From the NCBI GenBank assembly GCA_964403565.1, contig CAYOFV010000042.1:1-10288 (forward strand): a DNA stretch of 10,288 nucleotides, given 5' to 3'. Numbering within the stretch: the stretch's first letter is position 1; the number at the start of each line of letters is the position of its first letter. The DNA comes from Thioglobus_B sp964403565. Lineage in GTDB: Bacteria; Pseudomonadota; Gammaproteobacteria; PS1; Pseudothioglobaceae. Below the pieces are notes generated by a model. The model was given only the letters and a program-made list of their open reading frames with translations, did no database searches and had not been told where the DNA came from. The position numbers and the translations under genes were made by a program. Of the stretch, positions 1 to 7,519 are shown piece by piece.

Positions 1-2
1 AT

Positions 3-815
3 GTAGAGCTTGGTATGAGGGGGGACTCGGTTCGTCTTTGGTATAGTTTTAATAACAAAATTACTGATAATATAATTCGTGACAGTAGAGATATGGTTGT
101 TTGGTATTCTGCCGATAATGAAATTGCCAGAAATGACTCACGAGGTGGTCGTTATTCTTTGCACTTTATGTATTCTCGTTTTAATGATGTTAATTCTAAC
201 CATTATGAGAATAATTCAGTTGGAATTTTTCTAATGTATAGTGATGGTGTTGTAGTTCGTAATAACTATATTGCTCATTCTAATGGTGCAACAGGCATGG
301 GTATTGGTTTTAAAGAAACATCAGATGTGGAAATATCCAATAATAAAATTCTATATTGTGCAACTGGAATGTATATTGATATCTCACCATACGATCCAGA
401 AACAACTAATAGAATTCATGATAACACTATAGCTTTTGCCAATATTGGAATAGATTTTCTTAATGATTGGAAGGGTAATATCCTAAAGAGGAATTCTTTT
501 AAAGGTAATCAAACTCAAATTTCAGTTTCAGGAGGAAAGACGGTTAATCGTAATGAGTGGGATGGAAATTATTGGGATGATTATGAAGGTTTTGATCAAG
601 ATAATGACGGTATAGGTGACAAACCTTATGAGTTGTATAGTTATGCTGATAGAATTTGGATGGATGTACCACCAGCTAAATTTTTAAAAGGTACACCAGT
701 TATGGCTGTTATTGATTTTCTTGAGCGTTTAGCTCCGTTTACAACTCCTAACATGTTAGTAAGGGATGAAAATCCATTAATGTTAGCTCCAGAATCAAAA
801 GAATTAGCTTTATGA
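3..815 (+). CDS. nosD: NosD, periplasmic copper-site assembly protein of N2O reductase (5' partial)
   Basis: NosD is a periplasmic right-handed beta-helix protein that works with the ABC transporter NosFY to assemble the copper sites of nitrous oxide reductase. The reading frame is open to the first bases of the window, with in-frame codons before the first ATG at 15, so the gene begins upstream. About 270 residues are visible. With a usual family length somewhat above 400, the signal peptide and first beta-helix turns are missing. What remains is rich in Asn-containing repeats typical of the carbohydrate-binding/CASH beta-helix, and it carries the NosD-like stretches SRDMVVWYSADN, GGRYSLHFMYS and NSVGIFLMYSDGVVVRNNYI. 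The tail has the RLAPF element near the C-terminus seen in NosD. Its stop overlaps the nosG start (ATGA), consistent with translational coupling. Identity is firm from motifs plus context. Confidence 0.95.
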   Translation, partial: VELGMRGDSVRLWYSFNNKITDNIIRDSRDMVVWYSADNEIARNDSRGGRYSLHFMYSRFNDVNSNHYENNSVGIFLMYSDGVVVRNNYIAHSNGATGMGIGFKETSDVEISNNKILYCATGMYIDISPYDPETTNRIHDNTIAFANIGIDFLNDWKGNILKRNSFKGNQTQISVSGGKTVNRNEWDGNYWDDYEGFDQDNDGIGDKPYELYSYADRIWMDVPPAKFLKGTPVMAVIDFLERLAPFTTPNMLVRDENPLMLAPESKELAL

Positions 816-1702
816 AAGAAGAGACAAAACCTAAAAAGCCTCCAGTAAGCAAACATAAAAAGCTTACAACTCGCAGAGAGTTTATTCGCTCTAGTATTTT
901 TGTAAGTGGAATTGTGACAGCGTCTTTAGCAGGGCTAATACCTATAGCTAAAGGAGACTCGTGTCGTCTGCGACCACCTGGAGCATTAAAAGAGATATTT
1001 GACGAAAAAGAATTTTTAGCCTCATGTATTAAATGTGGTCAATGTGTACAAGTGTGTCCAGTAAATGCAATTAAATTAGCAGATTTAGATGAAGGTGTTG
1101 GAATTGGAGTTCCTTATATTGATGCTAGGGAGCAAGCTTGTGATTTCTCTTGTGATGGGTTGCAATGTGTACTTGCCTGTCCAACTGGGGCATTAACACA
1201 TGATCTTGACTATCCTGCAGATACTAGGATGGGATTTGCAAGAATGGACGCTCCAAAAACATGCCTTGCTCTTCAGGGCAAGGGCTTTAAAGGTATAGCA
1301 AGAGGTGAAAGTTACGAGGGTTTGTTAAGGTACGATGATATCGATCGTTGGAACCCTATAAAAGTTGCAGATCATCCGTATGATCTTGAGTTATGTGATC
1401 TATGTGTAAGACAGTGTCCAATTGAAATTCGTATAACACAATGTTTTGAGCAAGAAAAAGAACGAGAGCAGGCTAAAAAAAGTGGAAATCTTGCCAGAGT
1501 GGCAGAGCAGCATGGCAACGAATGCCCGCCAAAGCATGCGATAAAAATGGAGAAAATTTCTACAAATGATGGTGTAGTGAGAATGATTCCTAAAGTTCTA
1601 GATGGATGTGTTGGTTGTGGTGTTTGCGAGATGATCTGCCCAGTTGAAGATCCTGCTATTGTTATTGATATACATAAAATAGCTAAATGGGGAGGGGTGT
1701 GA
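812..1702 (+). CDS. nosG: NosG, NapG-like polyferredoxin with Tat signal
   Basis: This is a periplasmic iron-sulfur protein of the NapG/NosG family, thought to take electrons from the membrane partner NosH (quinol side) toward N2O reductase. A lysine-rich N-terminus is followed by a twin-arginine motif, TTRREFIR (residues 19-26), and a hydrophobic stretch, indicating export in folded form by Tat. Four cysteine groups follow: C72/C75/C78/C82 in a classic CxxCxxCxxxCP, C110/C114/C119/C123, C195/C198/C202 with C211 as likely fourth ligand, and C266/C269/C272/C276. This matches the four [4Fe-4S] clusters of NapG. The 296 residues are somewhat long because of the N-terminal extension. The start overlaps the nosD stop by four bases and no strong ribosome-binding site is seen, so coupled translation is likely. 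NapG is the alternative name by family, but the nos context favours NosG. Confidence 0.9.
   Translation: MKEETKPKKPPVSKHKKLTTRREFIRSSIFVSGIVTASLAGLIPIAKGDSCRLRPPGALKEIFDEKEFLASCIKCGQCVQVCPVNAIKLADLDEGVGIGVPYIDAREQACDFSCDGLQCVLACPTGALTHDLDYPADTRMGFARMDAPKTCLALQGKGFKGIARGESYEGLLRYDDIDRWNPIKVADHPYDLELCDLCVRQCPIEIRITQCFEQEKEREQAKKSGNLARVAEQHGNECPPKHAIKMEKISTNDGVVRMIPKVLDGCVGCGVCEMICPVEDPAIVIDIHKIAKWGGV
1691..1695 (+). promoter_or_regulatory. Shine-Dalgarno site fixing the nosH start
   Basis: A perfect GGAGG lies within the last codons of nosG, six bases before the ATG at 1702. An earlier in-frame ATG at 1687 and a GTG at 1699 are also possible starts, but this spacing selects 1702. That ATG overlaps the nosG stop codon by one base (TGATG). 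Confidence 0.8.
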
Positions 1703-2661
1703 TGAAATACTTTATCGAGTCCTTTTCTCAAGTTTTTGGCAATAAGCCAAAAAGACCAAAAAAAGATGAACAGTCTGAAGAGTTAAAAAATATTTATAAA
1801 GATAAAAAACTAACTAAAGAAGATTTTAATAATATTGAACACCGTAGTCATGTATTTGGCAAGTGGCATAAGCGTAGAATTTTGGTACTTATTTTAGTAA
1901 ATGTTTTATTTTTAATATCGTATAAATTTGACGTGCAGTTACTAGAAGGAGCTATGACTGCATCACGATTTGTGGGTTTCCATATGGCAGATCTTAACTC
2001 CTCTTTGCAGGTAATGTTGGCATATAAACATGTGGTTTTAAATCTAGTTATTGGTACTACAACAATTTTTTTAATGTGGTTGCTGCTTGGAGGTAGAACA
2101 TTCTGCTCTTGGGCTTGTCCTTATCACTTACTATCAGAATTAGCAGAATTTCTACACTTGTGGCTTGTTAAGAAAAAAATCATTAAAAACCATACTTTCC
2201 ATCGTAAAACCAGAAGTGTGTTTTATGTAATATTTGCTTTATTGGCATTGTTATCTGGTTATACAATTTTTGAAACAATATCACCAACTGGTATTGTTAG
2301 TAGAGCTATTATTTATGGTCCAGGTATTGCACTAATATGGGTTGGAGTTCTAATATTGTTCGAGGTGTTTTATTCTCGTAGAGCATGGTGTAGATATGTT
2401 TGTCCAATCGGCGTTACTTATGCTGCAGTAGGATCAGTTTCTCCATTACGCGTTGTTTATGATGCTAAAGATTGCCACCATGAGGGTAATTGTCGAAAGG
2501 TATGTTTAGTTCCTCATGTATTAGATTTAACCATTAAAGGCAAAGCACACACAGTAGAGCAAGATATTACAGCAGATTGTACACGTTGTGGAATGTGTGT
2601 AGATATTTGTCCAACTAATTCTCTCAACTTTAAAGTTAAGGGTTTAGATAAGTTCTTGTAA
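1702..2661 (+). CDS. nosH: NosH, NapH-like membrane ferredoxin (quinol dehydrogenase)
   Basis: This is a membrane iron-sulfur protein of the NapH/NosH family, expected to oxidise quinol and hand electrons to NosG. From the ATG at 1702 it has 319 residues. After a charged cytoplasmic N-terminus there are hydrophobic segments at about 58-75, 110-130, 172-190 and 206-224. The two CxxxCP motifs typical of NapH lie next to membrane segments (CSWACP, C135/C139; CRYVCP, C230/C234). The C-terminal cytoplasmic ferredoxin domain has a second cluster C293/C296/C299/C303 in a classic arrangement. Its first cluster is less regular (C258, C264, C268), with wider spacing than CxxCxxC. The start is chosen by the GGAGG six bases upstream. 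It follows nosG directly, and a 37-base gap separates it from nosF, the longest gap in the run. Confidence 0.9.
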   Translation: MKYFIESFSQVFGNKPKRPKKDEQSEELKNIYKDKKLTKEDFNNIEHRSHVFGKWHKRRILVLILVNVLFLISYKFDVQLLEGAMTASRFVGFHMADLNSSLQVMLAYKHVVLNLVIGTTTIFLMWLLLGGRTFCSWACPYHLLSELAEFLHLWLVKKKIIKNHTFHRKTRSVFYVIFALLALLSGYTIFETISPTGIVSRAIIYGPGIALIWVGVLILFEVFYSRRAWCRYVCPIGVTYAAVGSVSPLRVVYDAKDCHHEGNCRKVCLVPHVLDLTIKGKAHTVEQDITADCTRCGMCVDICPTNSLNFKVKGLDKFL

Positions 2662-2698
2662 AATCAACATGAGTATCTGCATAAGCAAATAATAAATT

Positions 2699-3553
2699 AT
2701 GATCAAGCTTACTAACGTATCTAAAAAATTTAAAAATAATAAAGTTTTAAAAGATGTAAATCTTGAAATAGAGCGCGGCCAACGTGTTGCTTTAGTTGGT
2801 TCAAATGGCGCTGGAAAAACTACTTTGATTCGTTGTTTATTAGGCGAATATAACTCAGCAGGACAAGTAACTATAGATGGACAAGATCCTAGAGATTTTC
2901 GTCAACAAGTTTTATCAAAAATAGGCTTTGTTCCACAATTACCACCACCACTTAGAATGCCAGTTGGTCAGTTAGTTCAATTTGCAGCTAGCTTGTGTCA
3001 TTCTGATAAAGAACATATGAACGACGTGGCTCAAAAACTTGGCTTTAATGCTAGAAAGTTTAAAAACCAACCTTTTGTAAAGCTTTCAGGCGGTCAAAAA
3101 CAAAAATTATTAATTTCTATTGCACTAGGTAGGGATAGTGAACTACTAGTGATGGATGAGCCTGCAGCTAATCTTGATCCAGATGCAAGGCATATATTAT
3201 TTGAACTTTTAGCAGAAAAACAAAAAACTTCGGCAATGTTGATATCAAGTCATCGTCTTGATGAGGTTTCATCGTTAGTTAATCGTGTGGTTGAAATGGA
3301 TCAAGGCAAGGTGGTATTGGATGAAAATATTGCTAATCTTGATGATATGTCAAGAAAACTAAGCTGTAGTGTAGATATGCTTAAAATAGATTTAGCATTT
3401 GCTAAAGCATTGGCTTCATGGAATTTCAAATCCCTTAAAGACGAAACTTCATGGGAGGGTGTTATTGCCGGACCAGATAGACTAAAGTTTCTTGGAATGT
3501 TGTCACGCTATTCAGCACTAATATCCGGTGTAAATATAACTAGTATTAATTAG
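2699..3553 (+). CDS. nosF: NosF, ABC transporter ATPase for NosZ copper-site maturation
   Basis: This is the cytoplasmic ATPase of the NosDFY complex, powering conformational changes of NosY and NosD during copper-site assembly. All ABC motifs are intact in the 284 residues: Walker A GSNGAGKT (34-41), Q-loop glutamine Q80, signature LSGGQKQK (129-136), Walker B LLVMDEP (149-155) with catalytic E154, and H-loop H185. The C-terminal region of about 80 residues beyond the ATPase core is typical of NosF and CcmA-like subunits. The ATG at 2699 has only a weak upstream purine stretch. Placement between nosH and nosL/nosY makes NosF the specific call rather than a generic ABC-2 ATPase. Confidence 0.93.
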   Translation: MIKLTNVSKKFKNNKVLKDVNLEIERGQRVALVGSNGAGKTTLIRCLLGEYNSAGQVTIDGQDPRDFRQQVLSKIGFVPQLPPPLRMPVGQLVQFAASLCHSDKEHMNDVAQKLGFNARKFKNQPFVKLSGGQKQKLLISIALGRDSELLVMDEPAANLDPDARHILFELLAEKQKTSAMLISSHRLDEVSSLVNRVVEMDQGKVVLDENIANLDDMSRKLSCSVDMLKIDLAFAKALASWNFKSLKDETSWEGVIAGPDRLKFLGMLSRYSALISGVNITSIN

Positions 3554-3557
3554 GAGG
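3552..3557 (+). promoter_or_regulatory. Shine-Dalgarno site of nosL
   Basis: A full AGGAGG overlaps the nosF stop codon and lies four bases before the nosL ATG at 3562. It is the strongest ribosome-binding site in the window, which may mean NosL is made in relatively high amount. Confidence 0.75.
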
Positions 3558-3561
3558 AAGG

Positions 3562-4065
3562 ATGTTTTATAGAGTAGTAGTGCTATTTGCAATGTTAATT
3601 TCCTTAACTTCTTGTTTTGATGAGCAAGATACTGGCGCTAAAGAAGTTAGATGGGATAGGGATACCTGTGATCGTTGTCGTATGGTGTTAAGTAGTCCTT
3701 ATTATGCAGCCCAAATTAGTTATTTGCCCAAGGGTAAAAAAAGAACAAAATTTGCTAAGTTTGATGATATTGGCTGCGCAATTATTTGGCTTGAAGATAA
3801 AGAGTTTAAAGATGATGCAAATACCAAAATTTGGGTTGCCAATCATAAGGACAAAAGCTGGCTAGACGCTAAAATTGCAACTTTTGTACATACAAAAACA
3901 TCACCAATGGAATATGGCCTTGGTGCACAATTCGAGTCTAGCGAAAAAGGTTTGAATTATGAACAAGCAAAAGCCCATGTTTTTGCTATTGAAGAAAAAT
4001 ACAACATACACGGGAATAATTCGCACAAGCATAAAAAGACAATGCAAAACAAAGGGAGAAAATAA
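3562..4065 (+). CDS. nosL: NosL, copper-binding lipoprotein
   Basis: NosL is an envelope lipoprotein that carries Cu(I) and delivers it to the NosD/NosFY complex. The N-terminus is a lipoprotein signal with lipobox LTSC, the lipidated cysteine being C18. The copper-binding motif CDRCRM (C36, C39, M41) is intact. A FDDIGCAIIWL segment (67-77) and a later F/Y-rich region fit the NosL fold. The protein has 167 residues, normal for the family, and ends in a basic tail with H150, H155 and H157 that could add metal affinity (inference). Eight bases separate it from nosF. nosL lies before nosY here, whereas nosY more often comes first. Confidence 0.93.
   Translation: MFYRVVVLFAMLISLTSCFDEQDTGAKEVRWDRDTCDRCRMVLSSPYYAAQISYLPKGKKRTKFAKFDDIGCAIIWLEDKEFKDDANTKIWVANHKDKSWLDAKIATFVHTKTSPMEYGLGAQFESSEKGLNYEQAKAHVFAIEEKYNIHGNNSHKHKKTMQNKGRK
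4054..4058 (+). promoter_or_regulatory. Shine-Dalgarno site fixing the nosY start
   Basis: GGGAG within the last codons of nosL lies eight bases before the ATG at 4067. It supports that start over an upstream in-frame ATG at 3959, which would overlap nosL by more than 100 bases and add a non-family N-terminus. Confidence 0.7.
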
Positions 4066-4066
4066 A

Positions 4067-4894
4067 ATGAAGCACCTTTGGTTAAGTGCATATAACGATA
4101 TTATTGAGTCGCTAAGAGCTAGATGGTTTGCTGTTTATAGTATTGTATTTGGTGGAGTTGTTGTGGTTTTGTTCGCATTTGGATTGTCTGAGTCTCGCAT
4201 TATGGGATTTACAGGTTTATCAAGACTATTGGTAACTTATATTCAAATCTCAATGGCTATTTTGCCTATATTTGTTCTTATAACAACAGTTCGGTCTGTA
4301 GCTGGCGATAAAGAAGCTGGAATTTTTGAATATATGTTGTCATTACCAGTTTCATTAGCTGCGTGGTTTTGGGGGCGTTTTTTAGGTAGGTTTGTAATTG
4401 TATTTTTACCGGTATTTATTGCTATGACAGGAGCACTAGTCTGGGGAGTTGTAAAGGGTAGTGAAATACCGTGGAGCTTGTTTATTTTTTATACAGGTTT
4501 GCTAATGTCATTAGCTTGGTGTTTTCTTGGTATCGGCATGCTGATATCAACACTTACTAGATCATCAGATGTAGCACAAGGAGCTGCATTTATAATCTGG
4601 CTAATATTATTATTGTTTTTGGATTTAATTTTATTAGGAGTTATGATTCAGGAGAGTCTTTCTCCAGAAATAGCTGTTACCCTTGCTCTAATTAACCCTA
4701 TGCAAGTATTTCGTACTGCAACCATGATGCTGTTTGATCCGCAGTTGGTGCTATTGGGCCCAACAGCTTATGTAATTCTTGATAACTTTACACAAGCTGG
4801 ATATATTGCTTATGCAATAATCTACCCAATGGCATTTGGAATTCTTAGTGCTGTAAGTGCGTATTTTATTTTTAAGCGTAGTGACCTGCCTTAA
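4067..4894 (+). CDS. nosY: NosY, ABC-2 type permease for NosZ maturation
   Basis: This is the membrane subunit of the NosDFY complex. From ATG 4067 it has 275 residues, the family's usual length. Six hydrophobic segments are visible at about 21-40, 57-77, 107-130, 138-162, 173-195 and 246-269. Two NosY-like elements stand out: the cytoplasmic GDKEAGIFEYMLSLPVS region (80-96), where NosF would dock, and NPMQVFRTA (210-218) in the long periplasmic loop that contacts NosD. The start one base after the nosL stop is supported by a GGGAG ribosome-binding site. With NosF and NosD in the same operon the complete transporter set is present. Confidence 0.93.
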   Translation: MKHLWLSAYNDIIESLRARWFAVYSIVFGGVVVVLFAFGLSESRIMGFTGLSRLLVTYIQISMAILPIFVLITTVRSVAGDKEAGIFEYMLSLPVSLAAWFWGRFLGRFVIVFLPVFIAMTGALVWGVVKGSEIPWSLFIFYTGLLMSLAWCFLGIGMLISTLTRSSDVAQGAAFIIWLILLLFLDLILLGVMIQESLSPEIAVTLALINPMQVFRTATMMLFDPQLVLLGPTAYVILDNFTQAGYIAYAIIYPMAFGILSAVSAYFIFKRSDLP

Positions 4895-4898
4895 TCTA

Positions 4899-5258
4899 AT
4901 GTTGAAAAAAATGATAAAAAAAATAATTATTTTAATTACTCTATTTGTTGGAGCTTCATTGCAGTCAAATGTATATGCACAACAAGTTTCATCAGACTTG
5001 CAATTGGATAAAGTTGCAAAATTAGGCGAATTAAACGGAATTGCCTTGCAGTGTGGGTATAAAGAACAAATGCAAAAAATAAAGCAGGCTTTAATACTTA
5101 ATTTGCCAAAAAAGCGCGCACTTGGGGATTGGTTTGAAAGCACTACAAATGCATCTTTTTTAGATTTTTTTGGTAATAAAAAATGCGGATCATTGGCTAT
5201 TTTTACCCTTCAAGTTGACAAGGCTATTATTGAGTTAGAGAATGCTTTTAAAGATTAA
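4899..5258 (+). CDS. Small secreted two-cysteine protein of unknown function
   Basis: I do not recognise this family. The frame gives 119 residues from ATG 4899, or 115 from ATG 4911; neither has a clear ribosome-binding site. The upstream start sits four bases after nosY and is preferred slightly. A lysine-rich N-terminus and a hydrophobic core (about 9-20) end in VYA|QQ at 27/28, a convincing signal-peptidase I site, so the mature protein of about 92 residues should be periplasmic. It has exactly two cysteines, C52 and C96, which could form a disulfide or bind a metal. The rest is mostly helical-looking, with a conserved-looking middle (KKRALGDWFESTTNASF, 71-87). The stop overlaps the next gene by 17 bases. 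Its position between nosY and a Sco-domain gene suggests a role in copper handling or NosZ maturation, but that is only context. Confidence 0.75.
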   Translation: MLKKMIKKIIILITLFVGASLQSNVYAQQVSSDLQLDKVAKLGELNGIALQCGYKEQMQKIKQALILNLPKKRALGDWFESTTNASFLDFFGNKKCGSLAIFTLQVDKAIIELENAFKD

Positions 5259-6675
5259 ATTATTATCATTATTTGTAATATTTTTTTTAAGCTCGACAAG
5301 CTGGGCAAATGAGCTAAATATTGTTGTAAGTGTTAAGCCAATACATTCAATTGTTAGCGGATTAACCAAGGGCGCAGTTAAACCTTATTTGTTAGTAGAT
5401 GGGCAACAAAGCTTATATGAGTTTAAACCTAGTCAGCAAGATCTTAAGCAGTTAAATAATGCCTCCTTAGTGATATGGGTAGGCCCGGAACTTGAGACCA
5501 ACCTTGTATCAAATATTAACAACCTAGCAAAAACTACAAAAGTTGTTGAGCTATTATCAAGTGCAAATTTAAAGATACTCCCTTCTAGAAAAAATCCTGA
5601 GAAACTTGATCCATTTTTTTGGATGGATGATAGAAATATTATGATATTGGTGGATGAGTTAACCAGATTGCTAGTTAATATTGATCCTGAAAGAGCGCAT
5701 ATATACACTAAAAATAGGCGAGAATTATTAATACCTCTTCGTAAAATTGATAAAGAGTATGAGTATGGTTATAGAGGATTAAAAGCGGGATTGGGTGTTT
5801 TATATTACGATACTTTACAATATTTTGAGCAAGCTTACGCTCTAAAGACCTTGGGTCGAGTAACAGGAACAATGAATGATAACATTACTGCTTCAGACTT
5901 ACTTGTAGTGCGAACCAAAATTGCCAACAAAGAGGCATCTTGTTTATTTATAGATAAAAGTATGCCGAGTGATAATATCAATTTATTAACTAGTGGTCAT
6001 GATATTAATATTGGCGAGTTAGATATATTAGGCAAGAATTTCACCTCTGGTGAAGACCTGTATTTGCAGATAATGCAATACAATACAGATGTTATTAAAA
6101 AATGTCTTAATGCAAATATGAGTGATGCAGCAAAGGCTAGAATATTAGCCGATGAAAAAAACCAGGCAAGTTATAGTGGAGTTGGCCAAGGTAGATTTAT
6201 ATTAAAAGATCACAACAACAATCTTTTTACTGAAAAAGATATGCAAGGAAAATACTCTTTAGTATTTTTTGGCTATACCTACTGCCCAGATGTTTGCCCA
6301 ACGAATATGTTTATATTGGCTCAGGCATTTAAAAAAATGGGTGATAGTGCTAATAATATAGTTCCATATTTTATTTCAGTAGATCCAGAAAGAGATAGTG
6401 CAAAAGTTTTGCGTGATTATGTTGCATTTTTTGACGACAGGATAATTGGTCTTACTGGATCAAAAGTAATGATTAAAAGAGTTGCTGAGCAATATAAAGC
6501 AAAGTATGAAAAAAGCAATATAGACGATAAAGATAGTAGTCTATATACAATGGATCACACCTCTAGTCTATACCTACTAGCACCAGATGGAAGTTTTGTT
6601 GCAAAGTTTGCACATGGTATTGCACCTGATGTTTTGGCTAATGAGTTAACTGCAATTATGGGTAGTAGCCATTAA
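5242..6675 (+). CDS. Periplasmic ZnuA-like/Sco fusion protein, likely copper chaperone
   Basis: The 477 residues join two exported domains after a signal peptide (cleavage near WA|NE, 22/23). Residues about 25-290 resemble ZnuA-type metal-binding proteins: VVSVKPIHSIVSG, ASLVIWVGPELE (74-85), DPFFWMDD (123-130), YYDTLQYFE (188-196) and ELDILG (259-264) all align to family landmarks. The three ligand histidines are missing: the SPH position reads as Ser/Leu/Tyr, DPH has become DPF, and the HD before QYFE has become YD. Residues about 313-477 are a Sco1/SenC thioredoxin-fold domain with an intact copper site: CPDVCP (C348, C352) and H439 in YTMDH. Sco proteins move copper to CuA centres, which NosZ has. 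The gene overlaps its upstream neighbour by 17 bases and shares one base with the next (TAATG). A working inference is a copper chaperone for NosZ or a terminal oxidase. Confidence 0.85.
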   Translation: MLLKIKLLSLFVIFFLSSTSWANELNIVVSVKPIHSIVSGLTKGAVKPYLLVDGQQSLYEFKPSQQDLKQLNNASLVIWVGPELETNLVSNINNLAKTTKVVELLSSANLKILPSRKNPEKLDPFFWMDDRNIMILVDELTRLLVNIDPERAHIYTKNRRELLIPLRKIDKEYEYGYRGLKAGLGVLYYDTLQYFEQAYALKTLGRVTGTMNDNITASDLLVVRTKIANKEASCLFIDKSMPSDNINLLTSGHDINIGELDILGKNFTSGEDLYLQIMQYNTDVIKKCLNANMSDAAKARILADEKNQASYSGVGQGRFILKDHNNNLFTEKDMQGKYSLVFFGYTYCPDVCPTNMFILAQAFKKMGDSANNIVPYFISVDPERDSAKVLRDYVAFFDDRIIGLTGSKVMIKRVAEQYKAKYEKSNIDDKDSSLYTMDHTSSLYLLAPDGSFVAKFAHGIAPDVLANELTAIMGSSH

Positions 6676-7517
6676 TGCAAGATAAAACTACATTTATATA
6701 CGCATTGCGACCTTTTTCATTAATTGTTGCTATTGCAACTTGCGGTCTAGGTGTTAGCTTGGCGCTAATTAAAAATCCCGAAAGTATCTTTTTAGCATCC
6801 TTAGTAATGCTAGCGGGGCTGTTGTTGCAAGTGGCTGTTAATTTAGTTAATGATTACCAAGATATTCAAAACAAAGAATTTTCTTCCGTGCAAAAAGATA
6901 ATATTAAATACAACACAAAAATAGGTTGGATCGTTATGATCGTTGCTATTGTTATGGGTTTGTATATGGTTAGCATAAGAGGTTGGCCGTTATTAGCATT
7001 AGGTGTTATTGGGGTGTTTGGAGCATGGGGATACACTGGTGGACGTGTTAATTACAAATCTCGTGGTTTAGGAGTTTTGTTGGTATTTTTTCTAATGGGA
7101 GTATTGTTAATTGGAGGCTCGTATTATGTGGTTTCCGGATCATATAATTCACAGGTGTTTTTGTTATCATTGCCTTTTAGTTTTTTATCATCTTTATTGC
7201 TATTAAGTAATGAGCTTCGTGATTATGAGCAGGATTTAGCACAGAATATTAAAACTATGAGTGTTAGACTTGGATTTAAATTTGGAATACGTTTGTATTA
7301 TGCAATATCCGCATTAATTTATTTAATAAGCGTTTTGCTTTATTCGCTTGGTTATTTAAACTCATTAGTGCTAATTCTTATTACTAGTATTGCACTATAT
7401 AAGCCACTCAAATTACTAAACACTCCGAAGAAAAATCGAATAAACCTTACTAAAGCAACTGGTAGGCTTTACTTTTTATATGCTTTAGCATACTTAATAA
7501 CCATTTGGACAAACTAA
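6675..7517 (+). CDS. MenA-like UbiA-superfamily prenyltransferase
   Basis: This is an integral-membrane prenyltransferase that attaches a polyprenyl chain to an aromatic head group. The first Asp-rich motif is NLVNDYQD (56-63) and the second is NELRDYEQD (179-187), followed by KTMSVRLG as in MenA. WGYTGGRVNYKSRGLG (118-133) resembles the MenA YTGG region. About eight or nine hydrophobic segments span the 280 residues. These features favour 1,4-dihydroxy-2-naphthoate prenyltransferase (menaquinone synthesis) over UbiA. Against a plain MenA call, the region just after the first motif is short and lacks the usual RxGPxR stretch, so the substrate may differ. It overlaps the Sco fusion by one base and is followed two bases later by the transporter gene. 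No symbol is given because the exact substrate is unproven. Confidence 0.8.
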   Translation: MQDKTTFIYALRPFSLIVAIATCGLGVSLALIKNPESIFLASLVMLAGLLLQVAVNLVNDYQDIQNKEFSSVQKDNIKYNTKIGWIVMIVAIVMGLYMVSIRGWPLLALGVIGVFGAWGYTGGRVNYKSRGLGVLLVFFLMGVLLIGGSYYVVSGSYNSQVFLLSLPFSFLSSLLLLSNELRDYEQDLAQNIKTMSVRLGFKFGIRLYYAISALIYLISVLLYSLGYLNSLVLILITSIALYKPLKLLNTPKKNRINLTKATGRLYFLYALAYLITIWTN

Positions 7518-7519
7518 CC

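Noticed and set aside
641..856. 71-codon open frame on the - strand at the nosD/nosG junction
   Set aside because: It is a shadow of the coding strand with no recognisable motif.
1372..1731. 119-codon open frame on the - strand across the end of nosG and the start of nosH
   Set aside because: It lies antisense to two well-supported iron-sulfur genes, its protein has no recognisable domain, and there is no ribosome-binding site.
2662..2698. Possible leader peptide (ATG at 2669, seven codons) or internal promoter in the nosH-nosF gap
   Set aside because: Seven codons with no ribosome-binding site, and no -35/-10 pair; the gap is too short to support either claim.
3959..4066. Upstream extension of nosY to an earlier ATG
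   Set aside because: It would overlap nosL by over 100 bases and add residues not seen in NosY; ATG 4067 has a GGGAG site and gives the normal family length.
4751..5143. 130-codon open frame on the - strand over the nosY end and the two-cysteine gene
   Set aside because: Low-complexity translation antisense to better candidates; the + strand frame has a proper signal peptide and operon spacing.
5433..5708. 91-codon open frame on the - strand inside the ZnuA-like domain
   Set aside because: It is antisense to a region with clear family motifs, and nothing supports it as a gene.
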